Assembly (NCBI GenBank): GCA_050746205.1
Contig: JBOGKW010000086.1
Span: 1 to 13,303, forward strand
DNA length: 13,303 nucleotides
Direction of reading: 5' to 3'
DNA from: JAKAUF01 sp050746205
GTDB lineage: Bacteria; Acidobacteriota; Terriglobia; Terriglobales; SCQP01
Shown: piece after piece, positions 7,800 through 13,303 of the stretch
Position numbering within the stretch: the first letter of the stretch is position 1
How the letters are laid out: each line of letters begins with the position of its first letter
The notes under the pieces: model-generated
Told to the model about the DNA's origin: nothing
Seen by the model: the letters and a program-made list of their open reading frames with translations, nothing else
Database searches by the model: none
Made by a program: the position numbers and the translations under genes

Positions 7800-9158
7800 A
7801 TGCCCGTAGACGTCATCATGCCCCAAATGGGGGAATCCATTTTTGAAGGCACCGTCACCAAGTGGCTGAAAAAGCCGGGAGATAAGGTGCAGCGCGACGA
7901 GCCGCTGTTTGAGATCTCCACCGACAAAGTGGATGCCGAGATCCCCGCTCCCGTAGCCGGCGTGCTGAAAGAAATCAAGATCAGCGAAGGCAAGACCGTG
8001 CAGGTCAACACCGTGGTGGCAGTCATTGATGCCGAGGGCGTGGCCGCCGCGCCCCCAGCGCCGGTACCGCCGCCCGCCGCTGCCGCGTCCGCGCCCCCGC
8101 GGACTCCGGCGCCGTCGCCCCAGGCCCTGACCGCGCCCGCCGCAGTCGCCACCGCCCCGCCGCCTCCCGCCCCGCCAGCGAGCGGCGCCGAGCGGGTGCG
8201 CTCTTCTCCGCTGGTGCGACGCCTGGCGGAGGAAAACCATGTGGACCTAGGCCAAATTGCGGGCACGGGCGAGGGCGGGCGGGTCTCCAAACGGGACATC
8301 TCGCAGCATCTTGAGCAGCGCGGCGTACCAGCGCCGGCTCAGGCCGCCGCGCCTTGGCCCACGCCGCCCGCCACCGCTGCCCCGGCCGCGGCTTCGCTGG
8401 CGCCCTCGGCGGCGGCCGCGCCCGTTCCCCGACCTGCCGCGACCGCCCCAGCGCCTTATCTACCCGGCGCCACCGAGATCGTTCCCATGTCGGTGATGCG
8501 CAAGCGCATTGCCGAGCACATGGTGGTGAGCAAGCGGACCTCGCCGCACGTTTACAGCGTCTTCCAGGCCGACCTGACCCAGATCGCCGCGCTGCGCGAG
8601 CGCTCCAAGCAGCAGTTCGAGGCCGCCACCGGAACGCGGCTGACCTTCATGCCCTTTTTCGCCCAAGCGACGGCGGAGTGCCTGAAGCAGTTTCCCATCG
8701 TCAACTCCTCGGTGCAGGAAGACTCGATCGTCTACAAGAAAGACATCAACGTCGGCATCGCCGTGGCCCTGGATTGGGGGCTGATCGTGCCCGTGGTGAA
8801 GCACGCCGAGGAGAAGAACTTCCTCGGCCTGCAACGCGCCATCAACGACCTCGCTGAGCGCGCCCGTGGCAAGCGGCTGGCGCCCGAGGAGGTGCAGGAC
8901 GGTACCTTCACCATCACCAATCCCGGCATTTATGGCGGGCTGTTCGGCATGCCCGTCATCAATCAGCCCCAGGTGGCGATCTTGGGCGTGGGCGGCATTC
9001 ATAAAACGCCGGTGGTGGTCAACGACGCCATCGCCATCCGCTCCATCGTGCATCTAACCTTGAGCTTCGATCACCGCGTGATTGACGGCGCGGTGGCGGA
9101 TCAGTTCCTGGCCGCGTTGTGCCACAAACTGGAGCACTGGACCCAGCCGCTGCTGTAG
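7800..9158 (+). CDS. Dihydrolipoamide acyltransferase, E2 component of a 2-oxo acid dehydrogenase complex
   Basis: Core acyltransferase that moves an acyl group from the lipoyl arm to CoA and forms the scaffold of the complex. The 452 residues show one lipoyl domain (1-78; lipoyl lysine Lys43 in EISTDKVDAEI), an Ala/Pro-rich linker (~81-130), the peripheral-subunit-binding domain (133-172, SSPLVRRLAEE to SKRDI), a second Ala/Pro linker (~175-222), and the catalytic domain (~224-452) with His425 and Asp429 in SFDHRVIDGA. ATG 7800 begins directly at the lipoyl domain and has GAGG about eight bases upstream; the longer TTG start at 7626 is rejected. No E1 or E3 gene is adjacent, so specificity (2-oxoglutarate, branched-chain or pyruvate) stays open; the sequence most resembles SucB-type proteins annotated in Acidobacteriota. 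Confidence 0.93.
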   Translation: MPVDVIMPQMGESIFEGTVTKWLKKPGDKVQRDEPLFEISTDKVDAEIPAPVAGVLKEIKISEGKTVQVNTVVAVIDAEGVAAAPPAPVPPPAAAASAPPRTPAPSPQALTAPAAVATAPPPPAPPASGAERVRSSPLVRRLAEENHVDLGQIAGTGEGGRVSKRDISQHLEQRGVPAPAQAAAPWPTPPATAAPAAASLAPSAAAAPVPRPAATAPAPYLPGATEIVPMSVMRKRIAEHMVVSKRTSPHVYSVFQADLTQIAALRERSKQQFEAATGTRLTFMPFFAQATAECLKQFPIVNSSVQEDSIVYKKDINVGIAVALDWGLIVPVVKHAEEKNFLGLQRAINDLAERARGKRLAPEEVQDGTFTITNPGIYGGLFGMPVINQPQVAILGVGGIHKTPVVVNDAIAIRSIVHLTLSFDHRVIDGAVADQFLAALCHKLEHWTQPLL

Positions 9159-9266
9159 GCGCTCGCTGCGCATGCCCGACCGAGGTGATCGGCGGGAAGC
9201 CAAATTTCCCGGGCCGCGGGGCGGACTCTCGCCGGTTGGCGTTGCGGTGGGTTGCCGCGCCCGCCA

Positions 9267-10184
9267 TCACCGGTGGGTCGCGAGCAGGCGGCGCAGGTAG
9301 TCGCGCTCGGCGGCAACCTCGGTAAACCAGCGGCTGCCGGCCGTTTCGCGCTCGATGGTGACCGGGCCGTGATAGCCGAGCGCGCGTAGGCGCGCGAAGA
9401 AGCGCGGAAAATCCACTTTGCCGCGCGGAATGCGAACTTCTTCGCCCAACGCACGTGGGCCCGTGGGGTAGAGGCCATCCTTGGCGTGCAGATTTTCGAC
9501 GTAGCGGCCGATAACGTCGAGCGCATCCACGGGATTGGCGGTGTCGTAGAGGATGAAGTTGCCGGTGTCGAGGTTGACGCCCTGGTTGTCGAGGCCGACG
9601 TCTTCGATCGCGCGCAGCAGGGTTACGGGGGTTTCGGTCCCGGTTTCGTAGAGAAAGCGCTGGCCGTTTTGGCGGCAATAGCCGACGACTTGGCGCAGCA
9701 CTTCGATGACTTCGGGGTAGAGGGCGCGGTTGGGATCCTCGGGGATGAAGCCGACGTGGATGCGCACGGTGGCGACGCCGACACGCCGCGCAAAGTCGGA
9801 GAGCCGCTGGATGCGTTCAATGCGCTGGGCGCGAAAGGTGCCGGGGACGAGGCCGAGCGTGAGCGGGCCATCGTAGAAGTTATAAACGCTGGGGCCCGGG
9901 CCGGCGGTGCCCAGCGCGGTGCAGCGCAGCCCGGAGGCGGGCAGGGCCGCGGCGAGGCGGGCGAGCACGGCGGGTTGGAAGTCGTCCAGTTCGAGCTGGC
10001 AGGTGGGCAAACCGAGCGCCTGCACGCGCGCGAGATCGGCGGCGGGATCGGGCCCAACGTTGACGATCACGCCGAGCGGCCAGGGTCTCGGCGTGGCGGC
10101 GTGGCCGGAGGCGGTGAGCGCTCCGGCCGCCAAGGCGGCAGCGCCGGAGCGGCGCAGAAAAACGCGGCGGTTTTCGCTAGACAT
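9267..10184 (-). CDS. Tat-exported sugar phosphate isomerase/epimerase-like TIM-barrel protein (AP endonuclease 2 superfamily)
   Basis: A 305-residue protein with a Tat-type signal: twin Arg6-Arg7 in NRRVFLRR, a hydrophobic Ala-rich segment at ~13-25, and likely cleavage around SGHAA (~26-30). The mature part is a xylose-isomerase-like TIM barrel. Probable metal ligands are Glu180 (FLYETGTETP), Asp206 (VNLDTGNF), His233 (NLHAKDG) and Glu278 (VTIERE), the pattern of sugar isomerases and epimerases of this superfamily. The Tat signal suggests folding with its metal in the cytoplasm and export to the periplasm; the sugar is unknown. Upstream on its strand, GGAGGAGGG ends 12 bases before the ATG, rather far, while a TACAAT hexamer lies six bases before it. 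The ATG inside that stretch (10193) is out of frame. It is convergent with the E2 gene and divergent from imuA. Confidence 0.86.
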   Translation of the reverse strand: MSSENRRVFLRRSGAAALAAGALTASGHAATPRPWPLGVIVNVGPDPAADLARVQALGLPTCQLELDDFQPAVLARLAAALPASGLRCTALGTAGPGPSVYNFYDGPLTLGLVPGTFRAQRIERIQRLSDFARRVGVATVRIHVGFIPEDPNRALYPEVIEVLRQVVGYCRQNGQRFLYETGTETPVTLLRAIEDVGLDNQGVNLDTGNFILYDTANPVDALDVIGRYVENLHAKDGLYPTGPRALGEEVRIPRGKVDFPRFFARLRALGYHGPVTIERETAGSRWFTEVAAERDYLRRLLATHR

Positions 10185-10302
10185 GGGCGCATTGTACCCT
10201 CCTCCGGCGAGTCCTCCCAGATTGAGGCGAGCGCGAGCCGGCGGTGGCCGAAAGTGGTGGCTTTTGTGGGGGCGGCGGCGACCTTGCGGGAGGTGTTAAT
10301 AT

Positions 10303-10336
10303 GGCGAAGATAAGGCGAATATTGTTCGCCGTTCGC
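10303..10336. promoter_or_regulatory. Candidate SOS (LexA-type) operator in front of imuA
   Basis: GGCGAA at 10314-10319 and TTCGCC at 10325-10330 form a perfect 17-bp palindrome around TATTG. A second GGCGAA lies at 10303-10308, exactly 11 bases (one helical turn) upstream of the first, and another TTCGC follows at 10332-10336. The cluster ends one base before the imuA ATG, where a bound repressor would block transcription. It resembles the GAAC-N4-GTTC type of LexA box, but with the half-sites one base closer. Weak hexamers TTAATA (10296-10301) and TATTGT (10320-10325), 18 bases apart, could be the promoter it overlaps. Assignment to LexA is inference from the downstream genes. Confidence 0.5.
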
Positions 10337-10337
10337 T

Positions 10338-10859
10338 ATGGCCCTCCTGCCCACCAACAAGACGCAATTGGAGCGGCTGCTGGCGGCGCGAGGCTGGGGC
10401 CGCACGCTGGCGCCCCGCCCAAGCGGGGCGGCCATCACCGTCTATTTCTCCCCCGCTGCCGCCGGCGGGGTGACCACTGCCGTGCTGCGGGCCACGGCGC
10501 AGGCGCTGGAGGCGCCCCACCCAGGCGGGGTGGCGGCGTGGGTGGATGGGGCGGATGCGCTGGATCCGGCATCGGCGGCCCGGGCCGGGGTGCCGCTCGA
10601 TCGGCTGCTGTGGCTGCGCGCGGGAGGAGCGCCGCTGGCGGAATTGTTAACCCTGACGCAGATGCTGGTGGCCGCGGCGCGCTTCCGGGCGGTGGCGCTG
10701 GATGTGCGGTGGCGGCCCCCGGCGGAACTGGAGCGGTGGCCGCAAGCGGCGTGGTTCCGCTGGCTGCGCGCGCTGGAACGGCACCGCCGCAGCCAACTCT
10801 GGGTGCTGGCGCCGGCGGCGTTGCCGGCCCCCAGCGCGGTAGCCAAGGTGGCAGTGTGA
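10338..10859 (+). CDS. imuA: ImuA-like RecA-fold mutasome protein, short and with degenerate ATP site
   Basis: Accessory factor of the ImuA-ImuB-DnaE2 translesion synthesis system. The RecA-like core is recognisable: ITVYFSPAAAGGVTT (33-47) aligns with the RecA P-loop segment, and WVDGADALDPASAARAGVPL (68-87) aligns with RecA IDAEHALDP and following. The Walker A lysine is replaced by Val45, and the position of RecA's catalytic Glu96 by Ala, so ATP hydrolysis is unlikely. At 173 residues it is shorter than most ImuA proteins; it ends at VAKVAV just before the first copy of the dispersed repeat. ATG 10338 is the only ATG after the in-frame stop at 10311 that keeps the core. It has no Shine-Dalgarno and directly follows the candidate operator, so a leaderless or very short-leader transcript is possible. 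It is first gene of the imuA-imuB-dnaE2 operon. Confidence 0.78.
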   Translation: MALLPTNKTQLERLLAARGWGRTLAPRPSGAAITVYFSPAAAGGVTTAVLRATAQALEAPHPGGVAAWVDGADALDPASAARAGVPLDRLLWLRAGGAPLAELLTLTQMLVAAARFRAVALDVRWRPPAELERWPQAAWFRWLRALERHRRSQLWVLAPAALPAPSAVAKVAV

Positions 10860-10864
10860 TGCGG

Positions 10865-10932
10865 GCGGCTCAGTCGCCCAACTCTGGACGGCGTTGCTCC
10901 CACCCCAAGGCGCGCCTGCGACTGGGCTTCGA
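10865..10932 (+). repeat. Dispersed repeat, copy A, at the imuA-imuB junction
   Basis: The head of the repeat (10865-10916, from GCGGCTCAG to CCAAGGCGCGCC) matches copies B and C with a few substitutions and a short gap. The tail (CCTGCGACTGGGCTTCGA, 10915-10932) matches 12234-12251 of copy B at 17 of 18 bases. Copy A therefore looks like copy B with the middle, meaning most of the tandem array and the left inverted-repeat arm, removed. Its last base is the A of the imuB ATG. Confidence 0.75.
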
Positions 10933-12611
10933 TGCCAGGGCAACTTATGGGCGCTAGTGTTCCGGACATCCCCAAGCGGCCGCAGTACGTGTGCTGGTTG
11001 GCGGCGGAGCGCGCGGCGCGGCGGCGGCTGGGCCAGGCGCTGCGCGCGCTGACGCCCGCAGTGGAGCGGGGGACGGATTTTTATCTGCTGGACTGGCGGG
11101 GGCTGGAGCGCCTGCACGGACCGGCCGAGGCGGTGGCACAGCGGCTGGCGGCGACACATGGAATGATCCATGTGGGCGGGGCGGAGCGCCGGGCCACGGC
11201 GATACTAGCGGCGCGGGCGGCGGCGGCGTTCGGCCAACCCTGGATCTGGGTTCCGGCCGGGGCAGCGGCGGCCACGCTGGCACCCTGGCCACTGGCGCTG
11301 TTGGCGCCGGACGGGGTGGCGGCGGACGCAGCCAGGGCGGAAACCTTGGCGGTGCTGGCCAACTGGGGCATCCGCACGCTGGGACAGTTGGCGGCCCTGC
11401 CGGCGGCGGAGTTGCACGCCCGACTGGGAGAGGCCGGATTGCGCTGGCGCGCCTGGGCGCGGGGCGAAGGCGGCGGCGAGGCCCTGGCCACGGGCCCACG
11501 CAGGACCACCGGAGCGGTATTGCGGCGGAGCTGCGAGCCGCCGCTGAAGGATGGGGAGGTGCTGCAGCGGGTGCTGGCGCGGCGGCTGGAGCGGCTGGCC
11601 CGCTGGCTGGAGCGGCGGGACCGGCTGACCGACCGGCTGGAGCTGGAACTGGATTGCGACCATGCCCCGGGACGGCGATACCGGGTGCGGTTTTCGCCTC
11701 CGCTGCGCCAGGCGCGGGCCATGGCCGCGCAGTTGGAGCTGGCGCTCCGCCGTCGGCCACCGGCGGCGGCCGTAGCCAACCTGCGGCTGCGCGCCCGGCT
11801 GACGCCGCCGCAACCCATCCAGCCCAGCTTGTTCGCCGGCCAGGAGGGCACGGCTCCTGCGCCCGAGGCCACCGCCAAGCTCTTGGCCCAGCTGGCGGCG
11901 CGGCTGGGGCGGCCCGGCGATCCCGCCGCCAGGATGGTGGTGGGAACGCCGCGATTGCTGGACAGCCATCAGCCGGGGGCATTTCGGCTGGAGGCGTTTC
12001 AATATCCGGACGCGCCGGAGTGGCCGCCACGGAGGCCGCCGCAGGCGGCAGTGGCGGCGGGCGAGGCGCTGGTAGCGCGGGGGGAAGGCGGCTCCGCCGC
12101 CCGATTCTGGACGGCCCCACCGCTCCGCCCCAAGGCGCGCCGCTCCACCCCAAGGCGCGCCGCTCCACCCCAGGGCGCGCCGCTCCACCCCAGCGCACGC
12201 CGTTGCGCGCTGGGGACCCCGGAGTTAGCGGGGCCTGCGGCTGGGCTTCGACGGGGTCCCCAGCATGCAGCGGCGCATGGTGGGGTGGGACGGCCGGCAA
12301 CCGACGCCCGCTGGCGCTCCGGGCGTCTCCCAGTTGCCGCGACCGACGCCACTACCCTGCGGGCGCACCGCCCGCCCCTGACCGCGCAGGTGCGGCTGAA
12401 CCCCGCCGGGGAACCGGTGGCGGCGGCAATGGGTACGGCACCCTGGCACGCCATTGCCTGCCGCTCCGGCCCCTGGCGCAGCAGCGGCCGCTGGTGGGAG
12501 GAAGGGGCCTGGGATTGGGAACACTGGGACGTCGAATGCGGCGGCCAGCGCCACCGCCTGCGGCAGGATCGCCGCGGCGGCGGCTGGGTCTGTGACGGCA
12601 CCTATGACTAA
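10932..12611 (+). CDS. imuB: ImuB, inactive Y-family polymerase-like mutasome adaptor, with a repeat-encoded insertion
   Basis: Adaptor that links DnaE2 and ImuA to the sliding clamp. Y-family-like parts are LDWRGLERLHGP (~53-64), the thumb-like GIRTLGQLAALPAAELHARLG, and the ImuB little-finger region. A beta-clamp-binding motif QPSLF is at 297-301. The family C-terminus is present (GPWRSSGRWWEEG to GGGWVCDGTYD). The protein has 559 residues. Residues ~386-474 are a foreign-looking segment encoded by repeat copy B, placed between SHQPGAFRLEAF and RPPLTAQVRL, with the frame kept. The N-terminus lacks the ~70 residues found in longer ImuB proteins. ATG 10932 or 10947 may be used; the latter has AGGG six bases upstream. 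The frame is the same as imuA and opens right after its TGA. The stop overlaps the dnaE2 start. Confidence 0.82.
   Translation: MPGQLMGASVPDIPKRPQYVCWLAAERAARRRLGQALRALTPAVERGTDFYLLDWRGLERLHGPAEAVAQRLAATHGMIHVGGAERRATAILAARAAAAFGQPWIWVPAGAAAATLAPWPLALLAPDGVAADAARAETLAVLANWGIRTLGQLAALPAAELHARLGEAGLRWRAWARGEGGGEALATGPRRTTGAVLRRSCEPPLKDGEVLQRVLARRLERLARWLERRDRLTDRLELELDCDHAPGRRYRVRFSPPLRQARAMAAQLELALRRRPPAAAVANLRLRARLTPPQPIQPSLFAGQEGTAPAPEATAKLLAQLAARLGRPGDPAARMVVGTPRLLDSHQPGAFRLEAFQYPDAPEWPPRRPPQAAVAAGEALVARGEGGSAARFWTAPPLRPKARRSTPRRAAPPQGAPLHPSARRCALGTPELAGPAAGLRRGPQHAAAHGGVGRPATDARWRSGRLPVAATDATTLRAHRPPLTAQVRLNPAGEPVAAAMGTAPWHAIACRSGPWRSSGRWWEEGAWDWEHWDVECGGQRHRLRQDRRGGGWVCDGTYD
12122..12201 (+). 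repeat. Tandem array of four 20-bp units within imuB
   Basis: Four successive units start at 12122, 12142, 12162 and 12182. The consensus is GCTCCACCCCAAGGCGCGCC. Unit 1 has one change, unit 2 none, unit 3 one and unit 4 three. Because 20 is not a multiple of three, each unit is translated in a different frame, giving RPKARRS, TPRRAAP, PQGAPLH and PSARRC. Gain or loss of one unit would shift the imuB frame. Confidence 0.92.
12209..12264. repeat. 13-bp perfect inverted repeat inside imuB
   Basis: GCTGGGGACCCCG at 12209-12221 pairs perfectly with CGGGGTCCCCAGC at 12252-12264 across a 30-base loop. The loop contains the repeat tail CCTGCGGCTGGGCTTCGA that is also found in copy A. The left arm also holds a GGGG-A-CCCC mini-palindrome. 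Confidence 0.88.
12303..12327. repeat. 8-bp perfect hairpin in the same imuB insertion
   Basis: GACGCCCG at 12303-12310 pairs with CGGGCGTC at 12320-12327 across a 9-base loop (CTGGCGCTC). It lies 39 bases after the larger inverted repeat and still within the segment that does not look like ImuB. Confidence 0.75.
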
Positions 12612-13303
12612 GCCTGCGGCGGCGGAGCTGCGGCTCAGCCACCCGATTCTGGACGGCCCCGCCGCTCCACCCCAAGGCGCGCCGCTCCACCCCGGCGCGC
12701 GCCGCTACGCTGAACTGCACGCGCAGAGCGCCTTTAGTTTTCTCGCGGGCGCCAGTCTGCCGGAGGCGCTGGCTGCCACCGCCGCCGAGCGCGGCCTAGA
12801 CGCGGTGGCGCTGGTGGACCGGGGCGGGGTCTACGGGGCGCCGCGCTTTCATCAAGCGGCGAAAAAACTTGGGCTGCGCGCCCTGGTCGGCGCCGATCTG
12901 GGTGTGGCCATTGAGGCCGCCATGCCCGCAAACGGGGCCGGGAGGCTGGGGCCGGAGGCCGGCGAGCCCGAGCCAGACGGACCGCGGCTGGTGCTGCTGG
13001 CGGAAAACCGCCAAGGGTATCAAAACCTATGCCGGCTGATTACCTGCGTGAAGCTGCGCGCCGCGAAGGGCGGCGGGGCGGCGGCGTTGACCGAAGTCGA
13101 GGCGTTCGCCTCGGGATTGATTGCCCTGGCGGGAGCCGAGTGGCGGCATCACCCCGCGGCGCTGGACCGGCTGGCCGGCATCTTCGGTTCCCAGGGAAGT
13201 TTCCCGAGGGGCCCCGGCCGGCTGTATGCCGAGGTGCAGCGGCATTACCGCCGGGAACAGACCGCCGCCCACCGCGCCTGGCTAGCCGCGGCCGCGCGGC
13301 ATC
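12604..13303 (+). CDS. dnaE2: Error-prone DNA polymerase III alpha subunit DnaE2 (ImuC), 5' part only
   Basis: Translesion polymerase of the SOS mutasome; only the N-terminal 233 codons (part of the PHP domain) lie in the window and the frame is still open at the edge. The PHP start is YAELHAQSAFSFLAGASLPE at 35-54, followed by ALVDRGGVYGAPRFHQAAKK and ALVGADLGV. Several PHP metal-ligand histidines of DnaE1 are replaced (LHAQS, VDRGG), as is usual for DnaE2. ATG 12604 overlaps the imuB TAA (12609-12611) by eight bases, so translation is probably coupled. The first 34 residues are an extension before the normal PHP start, and residues ~9-34 are encoded by repeat copy C; they share the peptide AAPPQGAPLHP with ImuB. 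Assignment to DnaE2 rather than DnaE1 rests on the motifs and on the cassette. Confidence 0.9.
   Translation, partial: MTKPAAAELRLSHPILDGPAAPPQGAPLHPGARRYAELHAQSAFSFLAGASLPEALAATAAERGLDAVALVDRGGVYGAPRFHQAAKKLGLRALVGADLGVAIEAAMPANGAGRLGPEAGEPEPDGPRLVLLAENRQGYQNLCRLITCVKLRAAKGGGAAALTEVEAFASGLIALAGAEWRHHPAALDRLAGIFGSQGSFPRGPGRLYAEVQRHYRREQTAAHRAWLAAAARH
12630..12703 (+). repeat. Dispersed repeat, copy C, within the 5' end of dnaE2
   Basis: Head sequence GCGGCTCAGCCACCCGATTC and following, then two 20-bp units (12664-12683 identical to the consensus, 12684-12703 diverged). The tail and the inverted repeat of copy B are missing. It ends one codon before the conserved Tyr35 that opens the PHP domain. 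Confidence 0.85.

Larger units (their letters stand above)
12088..12264 (+). repeat. Dispersed repeat, copy B, inside imuB
   Basis: Full-length copy: head 12088-12121, tandem array 12122-12201, then a long inverted repeat ending at 12264. The first 64 bases match copy C (12630-12693) at 60 of 64 positions by hand alignment. The copy is read through by imuB without a stop. The non-family sequence continues to about 12356 and includes a further hairpin. Confidence 0.85.

Noticed and set aside
9194..9210. GGGAA-N7-TTCCC stem between the convergent E2 and epimerase genes, considered as a terminator
   Set aside because: The stem is only five base pairs and no T-tract follows on either strand.
9486..10313. 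275-codon plus-strand frame opposite the epimerase
   Set aside because: Gly/Ala-rich antisense shadow; the minus strand has the Tat signal and TIM-barrel motifs.
10244..10957. 237-codon plus-strand frame overlapping imuA, including an ATG at 10301 with a good GGGAGGT site
   Set aside because: The translation is Gly/Arg/Ala-rich noise while the other frame gives the RecA-like ImuA signature. The ATG/GGGAGGT pair may be a short upstream start, but the frame has no sign of coding selection.
10954..12300. 448-codon minus-strand frame opposite imuB
   Set aside because: Pro/Ala/Arg-rich antisense shadow typical of GC-rich genes; no domain is visible.
10991..12595. 534-codon plus-strand frame across imuB
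   Set aside because: Gly/Ala-rich shadow of the high-GC imuB gene with no recognisable motif; the ImuB frame contains QPSLF and the family C-terminus.

Overview
This is a GC-rich bacterial window whose gene set points to Acidobacteriota. The reasons are a permease of the ADOP type (acidobacterial duplicated orphan permease), a DnaE2 N-terminus whose wording matches acidobacterial homologues as I remember them, and an imuA-imuB-dnaE2 cassette. No rRNA, tRNA, CRISPR array or recognisable transposase is visible. The assignment is inference and has not been tested by search.

Layout. (i) 1-2368, minus: an ADOP ABC-transporter permease, cut by the window edge just short of its C-terminus. Behind it lies 374 bp of non-coding DNA with a 17-bp direct repeat. 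(ii) 2743-3300, minus: a GAF-fold free methionine-(R)-sulfoxide reductase. (iii) 3396-5871, plus: a tightly packed unit of a Tam-like SAM methyltransferase, purM and purN. Each junction is an ATGA stop/start overlap, so the three are probably translated as a coupled unit; PurM and PurN catalyse steps 5 and 3 of de novo purine synthesis. (iv) 5892-7517, minus: a class B (B12-binding) radical SAM enzyme of unknown substrate, convergent with purN. (v) 7800-9158, plus: the E2 acyltransferase of a 2-oxo acid dehydrogenase complex with one lipoyl domain. (vi) 9267-10184, minus: a Tat-exported TIM-barrel sugar isomerase/epimerase-like protein. (vii) 10338-13303, plus: imuA, imuB and the start of dnaE2, the SOS mutasome cassette.

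The most interesting region is the mutasome cassette. A GC-rich dispersed repeat occurs three times within it: once at the imuA-imuB junction, once inside the imuB coding region with a four-unit 20-bp tandem array and a 13-bp inverted repeat, and once inside the first 34 codons of dnaE2. All three genes stay open, so the repeat is translated in two of them. It coincides with an unusually short ImuA C-terminus and ImuB N-terminus, and it seems to supply part of the imuB start codon. Immediately before the imuA ATG is a GGCGAA/TTCGCC palindrome with flanking extra half-sites, a good candidate for this lineage's LexA operator. ImuA is a RecA-like protein that has lost both the Walker A lysine and the catalytic glutamate, and ImuB keeps a beta-clamp-binding motif. 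Together they would form the accessory scaffold that brings DnaE2 to damaged DNA.

All coordinates and alignments were worked out by eye from the sequence. Family names rest on remembered motifs, not database searches.
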